A DNA stretch of 64,000 nt from Parvibacter caecicola (lineage in GTDB: Bacteria > Actinomycetota > Coriobacteriia > Coriobacteriales > Eggerthellaceae): positions 62,001-126,000 of the forward strand of contig NZ_QIBY01000004.1 in assembly GCF_003725335.1 (NCBI RefSeq). The letters run 5' to 3'. The notes under the pieces were generated by a model that saw only the letters and a list, made by a program, of their open reading frames with translations, did not search any database and had not been told where the DNA came from. The position numbers and the translations under genes are program-made. Of this stretch, positions 49,876-58,203 are shown in pieces. Every line of letters starts with the position of its first letter. Position 1 is the stretch's first letter.

Positions 49876-50198
49876 GGGGTTGTCCTTTCCTCGTGCATCG
49901 TCTGACTGCACCAAGAAAGCCTAATGTCCGCAATCGCCAACGCGGCGCCAAACGGCTATCAGCCCGACCCCGGCATTACCGCCGCAACGCACCGTTGCTG
50001 CCGGAAACCAGCGCCGCGAAAGGGGGCGTCTATGCACGAAAAGGCCCGCGCCGACCGGCGCGCCGTAAACAAAGAGACGGCACAAAGGCCGCCCCGATTC
50101 GCCAAAAATTCTCTTGATGTTCGCTAGGTTTTCGCCAAATGCCGCCTCCGATGGCGCCCCAGGCGATGCCACTGCCAGCCCCGAACAGGCCCCGCCGA
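49876..50198. other. Intergenic DNA between dxr and the surface-protein gene
   Basis: A 323-bp stretch containing the leader and presumably the promoter of the surface gene. I see no consensus promoter and no T-tailed terminator after dxr. Small inverted repeats (GCGCCGACCGGCGCGCC near 50048) are present. No gene. Confidence 0.4.
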
Positions 50199-51386
50199 CT
50201 AGCGTTGCTCCACGAATTGCCAGGCCAACGCGCGGGCCTCGTGATCAATGGCGGACAGCTGCTCCAAGCTCTCCACCGGCTGGGAGCCCAGCGCGCTCAT
50301 GGCGCTCTCCACGCATTCGGCGATGCCCAGATACGGCAACCGCTCGCTCAAAAACGCCTCCACCGCCACCTCGTTGGCGGCGTTCATCACGCAAGGCAGC
50401 GTTCCGCCGGCCTGCCCCGCCCGGCGCGCCAGGGCCAGGCAACGGAAGGTGTCGGTGTCGGGCGCCGCGAACTCCAACGTGCCCAGCGTGCGGAAATCCA
50501 GCGGCGCCACCGGAGCCTCCCAGCGCTTGGGGTACGAGAGCGCGAACTGGATGGGGATGCGCATGTCGGTGGTGCCCAAGTGCGCCTTCACGCTGCCGTC
50601 GGAGAACTCCACCATGGAATGGATGGCGCTTTGGGGCTGCACCACCACCTCGATTTTGTCGTAGGGCATGGCAAACAGGTGATGCGCCTCTATTACTTCC
50701 AGCCCCTTGTTCATGAGGGTGGACGAATCGATGGAAATCTTCGCCCCCATGTTCCAGGTGGGATGGGCCAGCGCTTGGGCCGGCGTGATGGAGCGCAGCT
50801 GGTCGCGGGTGCGGCCGCGGAAAGGGCCGCCGGAAGCGGTGACCCACAGCTTGGTCACTTCCGCCATGTCCTCCCCCAGCAGGCATTGGTAGATGGCACC
50901 GTGCTCGGAATCGATGGGCATGAGGGCCCCGTTATCGCCGCGACGGCGGTTGAGCGATGCCGCCAGCGGCATGATGAGGTCGCCCCCCACCACCAGCGAC
51001 TCCTTGTTGGCCAGCGCCAGAACGCGCCCTGCTTCCAGCGTAAGGTAGCTGGCCCGCAGCCCCGCGGCCCCCACCAGGGCGTTCACCACCACATCCATCT
51101 CGGGCAAGAGGCACAGCTGCTCCACTGCCGCAGCGCCGAAGGAAAGCGTGCCGCCACCCGCTTCGCACCACGCGCGCAGCTCTTCGGCCGCCGCCGTGCC
51201 CGCCAGCCGCTCGTCCGCTACCGCTACATGGCGCACGCCGAAGCGACGGGCCTGGTCAAGGGCCACCTTCACCGAGCGGTGCACTGTCAGAGCCGCGCAA
51301 CGCAGCTCGTCGGGGTGCTTCGCCACCACATCCAGCGTCTGGGTGCCGATAGAGCCCGTAGAACCAAGGAGGCAGATGGTCTTCAT
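50199..51386 (-). CDS. dxr: 1-deoxy-D-xylulose-5-phosphate reductoisomerase
   Basis: Dxr makes MEP from DXP with NADPH, the second MEP-pathway step. The 395-residue product starts KTICLLGSTGSIGTQTLD (NADPH loop), has LALANKESLVVGGDLI, the metal/substrate segment IDSEHGAIYQCL, the flexible loop TASGGPFRGRTRDQL and WNMGAKISIDSSTLMNKGLE. It follows cdsA by 24 bp on the same strand. Confidence 0.97.
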   Translation of the reverse strand: MKTICLLGSTGSIGTQTLDVVAKHPDELRCAALTVHRSVKVALDQARRFGVRHVAVADERLAGTAAAEELRAWCEAGGGTLSFGAAAVEQLCLLPEMDVVVNALVGAAGLRASYLTLEAGRVLALANKESLVVGGDLIMPLAASLNRRRGDNGALMPIDSEHGAIYQCLLGEDMAEVTKLWVTASGGPFRGRTRDQLRSITPAQALAHPTWNMGAKISIDSSTLMNKGLEVIEAHHLFAMPYDKIEVVVQPQSAIHSMVEFSDGSVKAHLGTTDMRIPIQFALSYPKRWEAPVAPLDFRTLGTLEFAAPDTDTFRCLALARRAGQAGGTLPCVMNAANEVAVEAFLSERLPYLGIAECVESAMSALGSQPVESLEQLSAIDHEARALAWQFVEQR

Positions 51387-51410
51387 GGGATTCCCCTTAC
51401 TTGAATTCGC

Positions 51411-52424
51411 CTAGAAAAACACCGAAACCGGAATGCAGCCGCCGGCGATGAGCAGAATGGCCGCCGTGACCGAGGCCAAAAACAGCGAGTCGCAGCGGTC
51501 GAGCAGGCCGCCGTGGCCGGGCATTATGGTGCCGGAATCCTTGAAGCCCAGGTTGCGCTTGATGCGGCTTTCGCATAAATCCCCCAGCACCGACATGAGG
51601 CCGCACACCAGGCCGAACAGGATGGCCTGCCCGACGCCCATGGTAACGCCGGGCACGAAGGTCATCACCACCCAGAACACCGCTGAGCCCACCAGGCCGG
51701 CGAAAAAGCCCTCCCAGCTCTTCTTCGGGGAAATGCGAGGGGCCAGCTTGTGACGGCCCAGCTTGGAGCCCACCAGGTAGGCGAAGGAATCGTTGGCCCA
51801 TACGCTGAGGAACACCAGCAGCACCATCACGCCGCCCCACGGCGCCGGCAGCGATCCGCGAATGAGGATGAGGCCGCACAGCAGAAGGCCGGTGTAGGTG
51901 GCGCCGAAGAAGCTGACGGAAACGTCGCTGATGCGGGCGCGGTGCCAGAACACGTACCACACGATGAGGGCCAGCATGAGCAGGATGGAAACGCACAGCG
52001 CCCCGGCCAGCCCCAAAAAGTACACGCTTAGGGGGTACAGCATGGCACCGATGATGCCCAGCACCTCGTTGGGCAGGCGGGCGTCTTTGCGCAGCATGTA
52101 GAACAGTTCGCCGGCGCAGATGGCCGCCACCACCATCAGCATGAGGGTCATGGGGATGTTGCCGGCCAGCACCCCCAATACGGTGACAGCGGTGTACACC
52201 ACACCAGTGCGGAAGCGCACCTGCAGGTCGGTGGCGTTTTTCAGCTTATTGGGAACCTTGTCGTAGGCTTTGGCCTTCAGCGTTTGGCTGCGCTCGCGGC
52301 GCGCCTCCTGCTTCTGCTCCCGCTGCTGACGCGCCGCGGTGGAGAAATCGTGGGTCCAGGGCTCGTCGCCGGAAACAGCCGGCTGCGAGGCGGGCGTCAG
52401 TTCTTCTGGCCGCTGTTCGCCCAT
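51411..52424 (-). CDS. cdsA: Phosphatidate cytidylyltransferase
   Basis: CdsA makes CDP-diacylglycerol for phospholipids. A 337-residue membrane protein with about eight TM helices and the family signature near the C-terminus: SRIKRNLGFKDSGTIMPGHGGLLDRCDSLFLASV. An unusual hydrophilic extension of about 80 residues, charged and possibly coiled (TAARQQREQKQEARRERSQTLKAKAYDK), precedes TM1. It begins four bases after the uppS stop. Confidence 0.95.
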   Translation of the reverse strand: MGEQRPEELTPASQPAVSGDEPWTHDFSTAARQQREQKQEARRERSQTLKAKAYDKVPNKLKNATDLQVRFRTGVVYTAVTVLGVLAGNIPMTLMLMVVAAICAGELFYMLRKDARLPNEVLGIIGAMLYPLSVYFLGLAGALCVSILLMLALIVWYVFWHRARISDVSVSFFGATYTGLLLCGLILIRGSLPAPWGGVMVLLVFLSVWANDSFAYLVGSKLGRHKLAPRISPKKSWEGFFAGLVGSAVFWVVMTFVPGVTMGVGQAILFGLVCGLMSVLGDLCESRIKRNLGFKDSGTIMPGHGGLLDRCDSLFLASVTAAILLIAGGCIPVSVFF

Positions 52425-52428
52425 CCGC

Positions 52429-53208
52429 TTAGCTCACTCCTCCGAAACGACGGTCGCGCCCCTGGTAGTCCAGTAGGCAACGCAAGAACTCATAGCGGTT
52501 GAAATCGGGCCACAGCACGTCGGTTACCACGAACTCGGCGTAAGCCGCCTGCCACAGCAAAAAGTTGGACAGGCGCATCTCGCCGCTAGTGCGGATGACC
52601 ATCTCAGGGTCGGGGATATCGGCGGTGTAGAGCCCCTGCTCGAACACTTCTTGCGTGGGAACGGTCACTTCGCCGGTTTCCTCGGCTCGCAGCACCGCCC
52701 GCTGCACGCAGGCGTTCACCGCCCGCATTATCTCGTCGCGGGCGCCGTAGTTCACCGCCACCACCAGCGTCATGCCAGTGTTGTCGCGGGTCTTCTCCCA
52801 AGCTTCGTCGAAGGCGCGGCGCGTTTCCTCCGGCAGCACGGACAGGTCGCCGATGGTCTGCACTCTCACGTTCTCTTCGTGCAGCCCGTCCACCTCCGCC
52901 AGCATGGTTTTGGCGAACAGGTCCATCAGCCCCACCACTTCTTCCTCGGGGCGTTTCCAGTTCTCGGTAGAGAACGAATAGATGGTGAGATAGCGAATCC
53001 CCAGGTCGGACGCACAGCGGATGGTCTCGCGCACCGCTTCGATGCCCGCCTTGTGGCCCTTCAGCCGATTGAGGGCGCGCTTTTTGGCCCAACGGCCGTT
53101 GCCGTCCATGATCACGGCCACGTGGCGCGGAATGCGCGCGAGATCCAGCGCCGCAAGGTCAAGCCCGGCGGGCGGCATGGGGAATATGTAGTCCAAAGGC
53201 TTGTTCAT
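52429..53208 (-). CDS. uppS: Isoprenyl diphosphate synthase (undecaprenyl type)
   Basis: A 259-residue cis-prenyltransferase. HVAVIMDGNGRWAKKR carries the catalytic Asp and the FPP site, followed by GHKAGIEAVRE, YLTIYSFSTENWKRP and RTSGEMRLSNFLLWQAAYAEF with the conserved RxSGxxRLSxFLxW motif. It makes the C55 lipid carrier for peptidoglycan. First gene of uppS-cdsA-dxr. Confidence 0.97.
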   Translation of the reverse strand: MNKPLDYIFPMPPAGLDLAALDLARIPRHVAVIMDGNGRWAKKRALNRLKGHKAGIEAVRETIRCASDLGIRYLTIYSFSTENWKRPEEEVVGLMDLFAKTMLAEVDGLHEENVRVQTIGDLSVLPEETRRAFDEAWEKTRDNTGMTLVVAVNYGARDEIMRAVNACVQRAVLRAEETGEVTVPTQEVFEQGLYTADIPDPEMVIRTSGEMRLSNFLLWQAAYAEFVVTDVLWPDFNRYEFLRCLLDYQGRDRRFGGVS

Positions 53209-53338
53209 CAGCCCACCCTACCTCGCAAAACACCAGTCACTAATCGATAAACGCCAATCGCTAGTCCCTCGCAGGTCCACCAATCCCTCGCCGACGCGCT
53301 AGTTCTGAGACATCTGTCGTCCCAGGACCAAGTCAGCA

Positions 53339-53450
53339 GCTGAAAAGTCGCCCGGTGCGCCAGATTGCCGTGCGCTGCGGGCCAAGCGTACTTCGGTACG
53401 CGCAGAGCCCGCAGGAAGCGGCAAGGTGGCGTGCCCGGCGGCTTTTCAGC
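53339..53450. repeat. Long multi-helix stem-loop element, copy A
   Basis: A 112-nt palindrome between frr and uppS. Outer stem GCTGAAAAG/CTTTTCAGC, then CGCC/GGCG, GCGCC/GGCG, a conserved asymmetric loop with AGATTGCCG opposite CGGCAAGGTGG, CTGCGGGC/GCCCGCAG, and a tip GCGTAC-ttcg-GTACGC. Copy B at 60107-60221 keeps the inner AGATTGCC/GGCAAGRTGG and GCGTAC tip but has different, still pairing, flanking stems. No coding potential. Either a mobile palindrome or a structured RNA. Confidence 0.75.
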
Positions 53451-53457
53451 GCCGACC

Positions 53458-53489
53458 GGTTCCGCTGTTCGTAGAACAGCGGAACCTAC
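53458..53489 (-). other. Perfect hairpin after frr
   Basis: GGTTCCGCTGTTC (53458-53470) and GAACAGCGGAACC (53474-53486), loop gta. On the - strand the stem begins with GTAG immediately after the frr stop (TAA GTAG), reminiscent of the REP foot although the stem sequence differs. There is no T-run, so it is not a standard terminator. Confidence 0.6.
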
Positions 53490-54047
53490 TTAAATCTCCA
53501 TTACCTCCACTTCCTTCTTCTTGAAGGCAGCGTCCACATCGGCAATGTACTTGTCGGTGAGCTTCTGCACCGCTTCCTCGGCGCGCTTCACCTCGTCCTC
53601 GGGCAGGTTGTCGTTCTTCTTGGCCTTGTCCAGAGCGGTGTTGGCGTCGCGGCGGGCATTGCGCACGGCCACGCGGGCCTCCTCGGCATAGGTTTTGCAC
53701 TGCTTCACCAGTTCGCGGCGGCGCTCCTCGGTAAGGGCCGGGAACGGCAGGCGAATCACCGAGCCATCGTTGGAAGGGGTAACCCCCAGGTCGCTTTCGA
53801 GAATGGCATGCTCGATGGCCCGCAGCACGCCCTTGTCCCAGGGCTCGATGACCAGCATGTGGGCATCGGGGGTTTTCACGCCGGCCATCTGGTTGATGGG
53901 GGTAGGCACGCCGTAGTAATCCACCTTGATGCGGTCGAGCACCATGGCGTTGGCGCGGCCGGTGCGCACGGTGGAGAACACTTCGTGCAGCGAAACGAGG
54001 GCCTTCTCCATGCGGTCCTCTGCGGTCATCAAAATCTCGTCGGTCAT
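53490..54047 (-). CDS. frr: Ribosome recycling factor
   Basis: A 185-residue RRF: three-helix-bundle landmarks STVRTGRANAMVLDRIKVDYYGVPTPINQMA, VIEPWDKGVLRAIEHAI, GVTPSNDGSVIRLPFPALTEERRREL and the C-terminal helix. With EF-G it splits post-termination ribosomes. GGAG precedes ATG 54047. It follows pyrH, the usual order, but with a small terminator-like hairpin between them. Confidence 0.97.
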   Translation of the reverse strand: MTDEILMTAEDRMEKALVSLHEVFSTVRTGRANAMVLDRIKVDYYGVPTPINQMAGVKTPDAHMLVIEPWDKGVLRAIEHAILESDLGVTPSNDGSVIRLPFPALTEERRRELVKQCKTYAEEARVAVRNARRDANTALDKAKKNDNLPEDEVKRAEEAVQKLTDKYIADVDAAFKKKEVEVMEI

Positions 54048-54062
54048 GAAATTCTCCTCTGC

Positions 54063-54084
54063 GAAAACAAGCCCCGCGCGGGGC
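54063..54084 (-). terminator. Short terminator-like hairpin between pyrH and frr
   Basis: GCCCC-gcgc-GGGGC (54084-54071) followed on the - strand by TTGTTTTC. The stem is short, so it may attenuate rather than end transcription into frr. Confidence 0.5.
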
Positions 54085-54103
54085 GGGAATGGGGCCAGTG
54101 GGT

Positions 54104-54820
54104 TTATTCTACGGTGGTTCCGATGGCTTCGCCCTTAAGCGCCCGCGAAATGTTACCGGGCACCGTGAGATCGAATACGATCATGGGCACGTGGTTGTCC
54201 ATGCAAAGCGAGGTGGCGGTGGCGTCCATCACGTGCAAGCCGCGGTTCAGCACGTCCATGTAGGAGATGCGATCGAAGCGATGGGCGTCGGGGTTTGCCA
54301 CCGGGTCGGCGTCGTACACGCCGTCCACCTTGGTGGCCTTCATCAGGCAATCCACGTCCAGCTCGCAGGCGCGCAGGGCAGCGGTGGTGTCGGTGGTGAA
54401 GTAGGGGTTGCCGGTGCCGGCCGCCAGAATGACCACGCGCCCCTTCTCAAGGTGGCGGATGGCGCGGCGGCGGATGTAGGGCTCGGACACCTCTTGCATG
54501 TTGATGGCGCTCTGCACGCGGGAGAACACGCCGTGGCGCTCGAAGGAATCCTGCAGGGCCAGGGCGTTCATGACGGTGGCCAGCATGCCGATGTAGTCGG
54601 CCTGGGCGCGGTCCATGCCCTCGGCGGATCCGGCGAGACCGCGGAAGATATTGCCGCCGCCCACCACTACCGCCAGCTGCACGCCGTCGTGCACGATGTC
54701 GGCGATCTGCTCGGCCAAATCGTCCACCACTTTGGGGTCGATGCCGTAGCCTTGGTCGCCCGCCAGGGCCTCGCCGGAAAGCTTCAGCAAAACGCGCTTG
54801 TACTTGTACTCATCCGCCAT
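54104..54820 (-). CDS. pyrH: UMP kinase
   Basis: A 238-residue amino-acid-kinase-fold enzyme that phosphorylates UMP. Landmarks: [76 protein letters not shown]. Start ATG 54820 behind AAGG. First gene of the pyrH-frr pair. Confidence 0.97.
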   Translation of the reverse strand: MADEYKYKRVLLKLSGEALAGDQGYGIDPKVVDDLAEQIADIVHDGVQLAVVVGGGNIFRGLAGSAEGMDRAQADYIGMLATVMNALALQDSFERHGVFSRVQSAINMQEVSEPYIRRRAIRHLEKGRVVILAAGTGNPYFTTDTTAALRACELDVDCLMKATKVDGVYDADPVANPDAHRFDRISYMDVLNRGLHVMDATATSLCMDNHVPMIVFDLTVPGNISRALKGEAIGTTVE

Positions 54821-54940
54821 AAAGGCCTTCCCTTCCCACTAATTTTGCATACCGACCCATAGTAAACGAAAACAGGGCGGGCAAGGGCGCCGGGGCGGAC
54901 AAACTCGCAGATTCCACGGCCGGGCAACAAAAAGCGCCGT

Positions 54941-54971
54941 TTAGGCAGAGATAGAATCTCTGCCCTACGAA
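54941..54971 (-). repeat. REP-like palindrome R6
   Basis: On the - strand TTCGTAGGGCAGAGAT-tct-ATCTCTGCCTAA, the consensus form with GTAG foot. Single unit in the pyrH upstream region. Confidence 0.85.
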
Positions 54972-55120
54972 GCACGGCCGGTGAGAACGCCTTTCGGCGG
55001 GGGCGCCCAACGGGGGCGCCCCTTGGCCGCTCGCCCCCGTTGGGGCAGAGCGCGAGCCCGCCACGGGCATGCGCGCCCGTCGAGAGCACGACGGGCGCGT
55101 CAGCAGCGGCGTTCCCGGCA

Positions 55121-55147
55121 CCTGACATTACCCCCCGTCCCCTGTCA
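55121..55147. repeat. TGACA...TGTCA repeat, copy 1
   Basis: CCTGACATTACCCC...CGTCCCCTGTCA. The - strand reads TGACAGGGGACGGGG then a T/A-rich part and TGTCAGG, an imperfect palindrome. A second copy with two changes lies at 59215-59240. Both sit beside REP-like or structured elements. Confidence 0.6.
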
Positions 55148-55184
55148 TGAAAAGCGCCGCCTCGGACTTGCCGGGGCGGCGCTT
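55148..55184 (-). terminator. Terminator after htrA
   Basis: On the - strand AAGCGCCGCC and GGCGGCGCTT (55184-55175 and 55161-55152) form a 10-bp stem followed by TTTTCATG. The + side has TTTTT too, so it could work both ways. Confidence 0.7.
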
Positions 55185-55221
55185 CGGTTTTTATAGCTTA
55201 GCTGCTAGGCGCGCAGGTGCT

Positions 55222-56718
55222 TTAGCGCTGCTGGCGGGGCTGGGGCTGCTGCTGGTCCTGGCCCTGTTCCTGCTGCTGGGAAGCAGCAGGGCTGCTCTCG
55301 CCCAGGGTCACCTTGATGTCCTGGGTTTGGCCGTCCGCCTTCGCCACGGTGAGGGTAACCTCGGCGCCCGGCTGCTCGCCGCGCACGTCCAGCATAAGGT
55401 CGCTGGAGGAAGCCACTGCCTTGCCGTTGAAGCCGGTGATGATGTCGCCTTCCACAATGCCCGCCTGGGCAGCGGCGCTGTCGGGCACCACTTCGGCCAC
55501 GTAGGCACCCGCGTCAGAGCTCAGGCCGTAGTTCTCAGCCACCGCAGGGGTGATGTCGGAAAGCGACACGCCCAGCTGCGCGTAGGTGGGCTCCTCGCCG
55601 GCCATCAGCTTGTCGGCAATACCCATGGCGTAGTTCACCGGAATGGCGAAGCCCACGCCGGAGTAGTTGCCGGAATACGAAGTGATGAGGGTGTTGATGC
55701 CGATCAGCTTGCCCTCGGCGTCCACCATGGCGCCACCGGAGTTACCGGGGTTGATGGCGGCGTCGGTCTGAATCATGTTGGGGTAGATGGTATCGGTGGC
55801 AGAGCCGCTCTCGGCGCCGCTCATGATCTGGGAGCGGTTGGTGGCGGAAACAATGCCGGTGGCCACCGACTGCTCCAGGCCGAACGGGCTGCCAATGGTC
55901 ATAACCCATTCGCCCACCACGAGGTCGTTGGAATCGCCGATTTCCATGGGGGTGAGGCCGGAGGCGTCCTTGGCCTTCAGCACGGCCACATCAGAGGAAG
56001 GATCGGTGCCTACCAGGTCGCAGTCGTAGGTTTTACCCTCGATAGTCACCGTCCAGGCGGCGCCGCCCTCCACCACATGGTTGTTGGTGAGGATGTAGCC
56101 GTCCTCGGTGAGCACCACGCCCGAGCCGGTGCCGTACTCGGTGTAGTTGTCGTCCACCACCTGCTGGCTGCTCATCTGGAAGCTGTTCTGCTGGCCCCAG
56201 CCCCAGCCGTAGCCGTCGCCGTAGCCGTCGCCGTAACCGTAGTCATCGCCGTAACCGAAACCGTAGGGAAAGCCCCAACCATAGCCGTACTCGTTGCCGC
56301 CGTAGCCGTAGCCGTTGCCCTGCGACTGGGCGGAGGCGTCAACGTAGGTGGCCACAAACGCCACCGACGGCAGGCACTTGTTGGCCACCGCTTCCGGCAA
56401 CGTGGTGTCTTCGCCGTTCACCGTGATGGTGGTGTTGCCGTCGCCGTTGGTCACCGTGGCGGAGGGGCTGTTGTTGGCGGAACTGTCGGCCGCATGGAGG
56501 GTGGTCACCGCTCCGCCCACGCCGAAGGCAAGGATGCACGCCACGGCAGCACCGGCAAAACCGTATAGGAACGTGCGGGCGCCGGTCTTTTTCGGGGCCG
56601 CATGCTCAGGGGCATGGCCGGTCTCCGGGGTGGTGGTCTCGGTGATCACCGTCTGCTCGATGATGTCATCGGTGGCGGGATCGCTCACAGGAAGGTTCTC
56701 TTTATTCAAGTCAGTCAT
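55222..56718 (-). CDS. htrA: HtrA/DegP-type serine protease, membrane-anchored
   Basis: A 498-residue protein: cytosolic N-terminus (about 45 residues), one TM (about 50-72), a linker, trypsin-like domain with His in LTNNHVVEGG, Asp in PSSDVAVLKAK and Ser in NPGNSGGAMVD, then one PDZ domain and a Gln-rich tail. It degrades or refolds misfolded exported proteins. Unusual is a Gly/Tyr-rich stretch of ~45 residues (YGYGGNEYGYGWGFPYGFGYG...) between the start of the protease domain and its catalytic His. I chose ATG 56718 with AAGGAG upstream. Confidence 0.93.
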   Translation of the reverse strand: MTDLNKENLPVSDPATDDIIEQTVITETTTPETGHAPEHAAPKKTGARTFLYGFAGAAVACILAFGVGGAVTTLHAADSSANNSPSATVTNGDGNTTITVNGEDTTLPEAVANKCLPSVAFVATYVDASAQSQGNGYGYGGNEYGYGWGFPYGFGYGDDYGYGDGYGDGYGWGWGQQNSFQMSSQQVVDDNYTEYGTGSGVVLTEDGYILTNNHVVEGGAAWTVTIEGKTYDCDLVGTDPSSDVAVLKAKDASGLTPMEIGDSNDLVVGEWVMTIGSPFGLEQSVATGIVSATNRSQIMSGAESGSATDTIYPNMIQTDAAINPGNSGGAMVDAEGKLIGINTLITSYSGNYSGVGFAIPVNYAMGIADKLMAGEEPTYAQLGVSLSDITPAVAENYGLSSDAGAYVAEVVPDSAAAQAGIVEGDIITGFNGKAVASSSDLMLDVRGEQPGAEVTLTVAKADGQTQDIKVTLGESSPAASQQQEQGQDQQQPQPRQQR

Positions 56719-57121
56719 GGGTTCGCTCCTTGCTTTGTCTAAGACTGCTCTTACCAATGGGGCCGAGCTTTCCAAAGGCGTCCCTGCCGCATCGGCGGCG
56801 ACGCCATTCCCGCTCGGGCGATGCCCAATTTATCACGGGGCATTTTTTGCCTTCCGGTTAAAACCGAAACGTCATTTCTGCGTCATTGGATTACACCAAA
56901 CGATGTACTCCCGTAAGATGACGGTAAACTTCTGCCTGTCCAAACCGCGCCTCCCCCAACTCCATGCGGGGAAACGCGAAGAGGTGTCCATGGACATCGC
57001 ATTGCAAGTTTTCAACGCTGGCCGGCGAGGGGCCGATTGAGCGGGCACGGTTCCCTACAATGGGGGAAATAAGCAGGGCCGGGGGCGGTGCGTGCCCGCA
57101 CCGGCCAGAGAGGAGTCATCC
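56719..57121. promoter_or_regulatory. Divergent control region of htrA and the GNAT gene
   Basis: A 403-bp gap. A direct repeat CGTCATT-4-CGTCATT (56870-56887, 11-bp period) lies 35 bp upstream of a GATAAA -10-like box for htrA (about 56829-56834, - strand), an arrangement like OmpR-family activator sites controlling envelope-stress proteases. On the + strand TAAACT near 56933 could serve the GNAT gene. No gene seen in the gap. Confidence 0.45.
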
Positions 57122-57796
57122 ATGCAACTATCCGGACTTGTCACCCTCGAACCCACGGAAGGGCCCGTGTTGGCGAATTTGGCCGACATGGCCGGCGATG
57201 CGTTTTTGGAAGAGCTGTGGACCCAGGAGCTGCTGAGCGCCCTGCCGGAAACCAGCCGCGGCTCCGACCGCGAACGATTCCTGTCCCGCGCCATAATCTT
57301 GTCAGACCTGGCGGTGGGCACCCCCTACCAGTGCGGTTACTGCACCCCCGACGGCAAGGGGCTGATGATCGGCTTCCGCAACAGCGAGCTGGCGCCGCAA
57401 ACCTGGGAAGCGCTGGAGGAAAAGGGCTGGAAGGACCTGTGCAAATCGGTGCTCTCCATCGAAGAGCAGGAGGCCCTGAACAAGCAGCTGGAGCGCATGG
57501 CCCCCATTTCGGTGTTCGACTACCCCGAAAAAACCCACAAGCATGACGACTTCATCCACCTCATCATGTTCGCCGTGGCCCCCGACGCCCAGGGCACCGG
57601 TGTGGCCCGCAAGGTGCTGGAGCCGTTCTTCAAACTGGCCGACGAGGAGAATCTGCCTATCTACCTGGAAACTTATTCCAATAGGTTGGAGGGGCTGTAC
57701 AAACATTTCGGCTTTGAAATGGTACGCGAGTATCGCAGCCCCGAGTTCGCCGTATACGAACGGGTGATGGTGCGCAAACCGGGCGGCGAACGGTAG
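57122..57796 (+). CDS. GNAT-family N-acetyltransferase
   Basis: A 224-residue acetyltransferase. The acetyl-CoA motif A is LIMFAVAPDAQGTGVARKVLEPF (about residues 148-170), followed by motif B NLPIYLETYSNRLEGLYKHFGFEMV. The N-terminal 140 residues, which set substrate specificity, are not recognisable. ATG 57122 follows GAGAGGAG. Monocistronic. Substrate unknown. Confidence 0.85.
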   Translation: MQLSGLVTLEPTEGPVLANLADMAGDAFLEELWTQELLSALPETSRGSDRERFLSRAIILSDLAVGTPYQCGYCTPDGKGLMIGFRNSELAPQTWEALEEKGWKDLCKSVLSIEEQEALNKQLERMAPISVFDYPEKTHKHDDFIHLIMFAVAPDAQGTGVARKVLEPFFKLADEENLPIYLETYSNRLEGLYKHFGFEMVREYRSPEFAVYERVMVRKPGGER

Positions 57797-57927
57797 TCGC
57801 GCGGAAACACCGCCTCACTCGTTCCCGAACCGGCCACCAGCCGCATGACCTGTTGCTGACAGCGAACGGCAATCGCGCAAAGGCGTCGCACTCCCCCTGC
57901 AAAATTTGGGAAGCCGAGACAGCTGTC

Positions 57928-58083
57928 ACCAAAGTTGTCTTTTTGCGGTAGCGGGTGCGCGGTTTTGCGACTTCGGTAACTTCTTCCGCATGTTTTGGCG
58001 ACTTTGGTACCGGCCCACCTGGGGTTTTGTGGGCTATCCATACCAAAGTCGCTTTTTTGCGCATATTTTGGGTACCAAAGTCG
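57928..58083. repeat. Five-copy short inverted/direct repeat (ACCAAAGTCGC)
   Basis: Copies: ACCAAAGTTGTC (57928-57939, +), GCGACTTCGGTAAC (57967-57980, -), GCGACTTTGGTACC (57998-58011, -), TACCAAAGTCGC (58041-58052, +), GGTACCAAAGTCG (58071-58083, +). Copies three and four can pair as a 12-bp stem around a 29-base loop; three + copies are followed by T- or A-runs (TTTTTGCG, TTTTTTGCG, AAAAAACGCG). Confidence 0.6.
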
Positions 58084-58140
58084 AAAAAACGCGTCTTCGG
58101 AAAGAGCCGCAGCCCGTCGGAGCCAGATGGAGGGCCAAGT

Positions 58141-58175
58141 GAAAGCCCCCGGCCTACTGGGTGCCGGGGGCTTTC
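58141..58175. terminator. Bidirectional hairpin between GNAT and histidine phosphatase genes
   Basis: GAAAGCCCCCGGC and GCCGGGGGCTTTC (58141-58153, 58163-58175), a perfect 13-bp stem. Located 29 bp after the phosphatase stop; T-run limited to three bases on either side. Confidence 0.6.
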
Positions 58176-58203
58176 TCGTCCGTTAGGACTTTCTCCTTGT
58201 TTG

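Larger units (their letters stand above)
54821..55221. other. Intergenic DNA between pyrH and htrA with repeats
   Basis: A 401-bp region: pyrH promoter area, REP-like unit R6, several G/C-rich inverted repeats (CCAACGGGGGCG with CGCCCCCGTTGG around 55007-55045; CGCGCCCGTCG with CGACGGGCGCG around 55072-55098), a TGACA...TGTCA repeat and the htrA terminator. No gene seen. Confidence 0.55.
57797..58203. other. Intergenic DNA with ACCAAAGTCGC repeats
   Basis: A 407-bp region lying downstream of both flanking genes (they converge). It holds five copies of an ACCAAAGTCGC-like repeat and a bidirectional hairpin. AT-richer than the neighbours, with T-runs. No gene seen. Confidence 0.6.

Noticed and set aside
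57928-58083. A CRISPR-like array
   Set aside because: Repeats are short, in mixed orientation and irregularly spaced, with no leader or cas genes.
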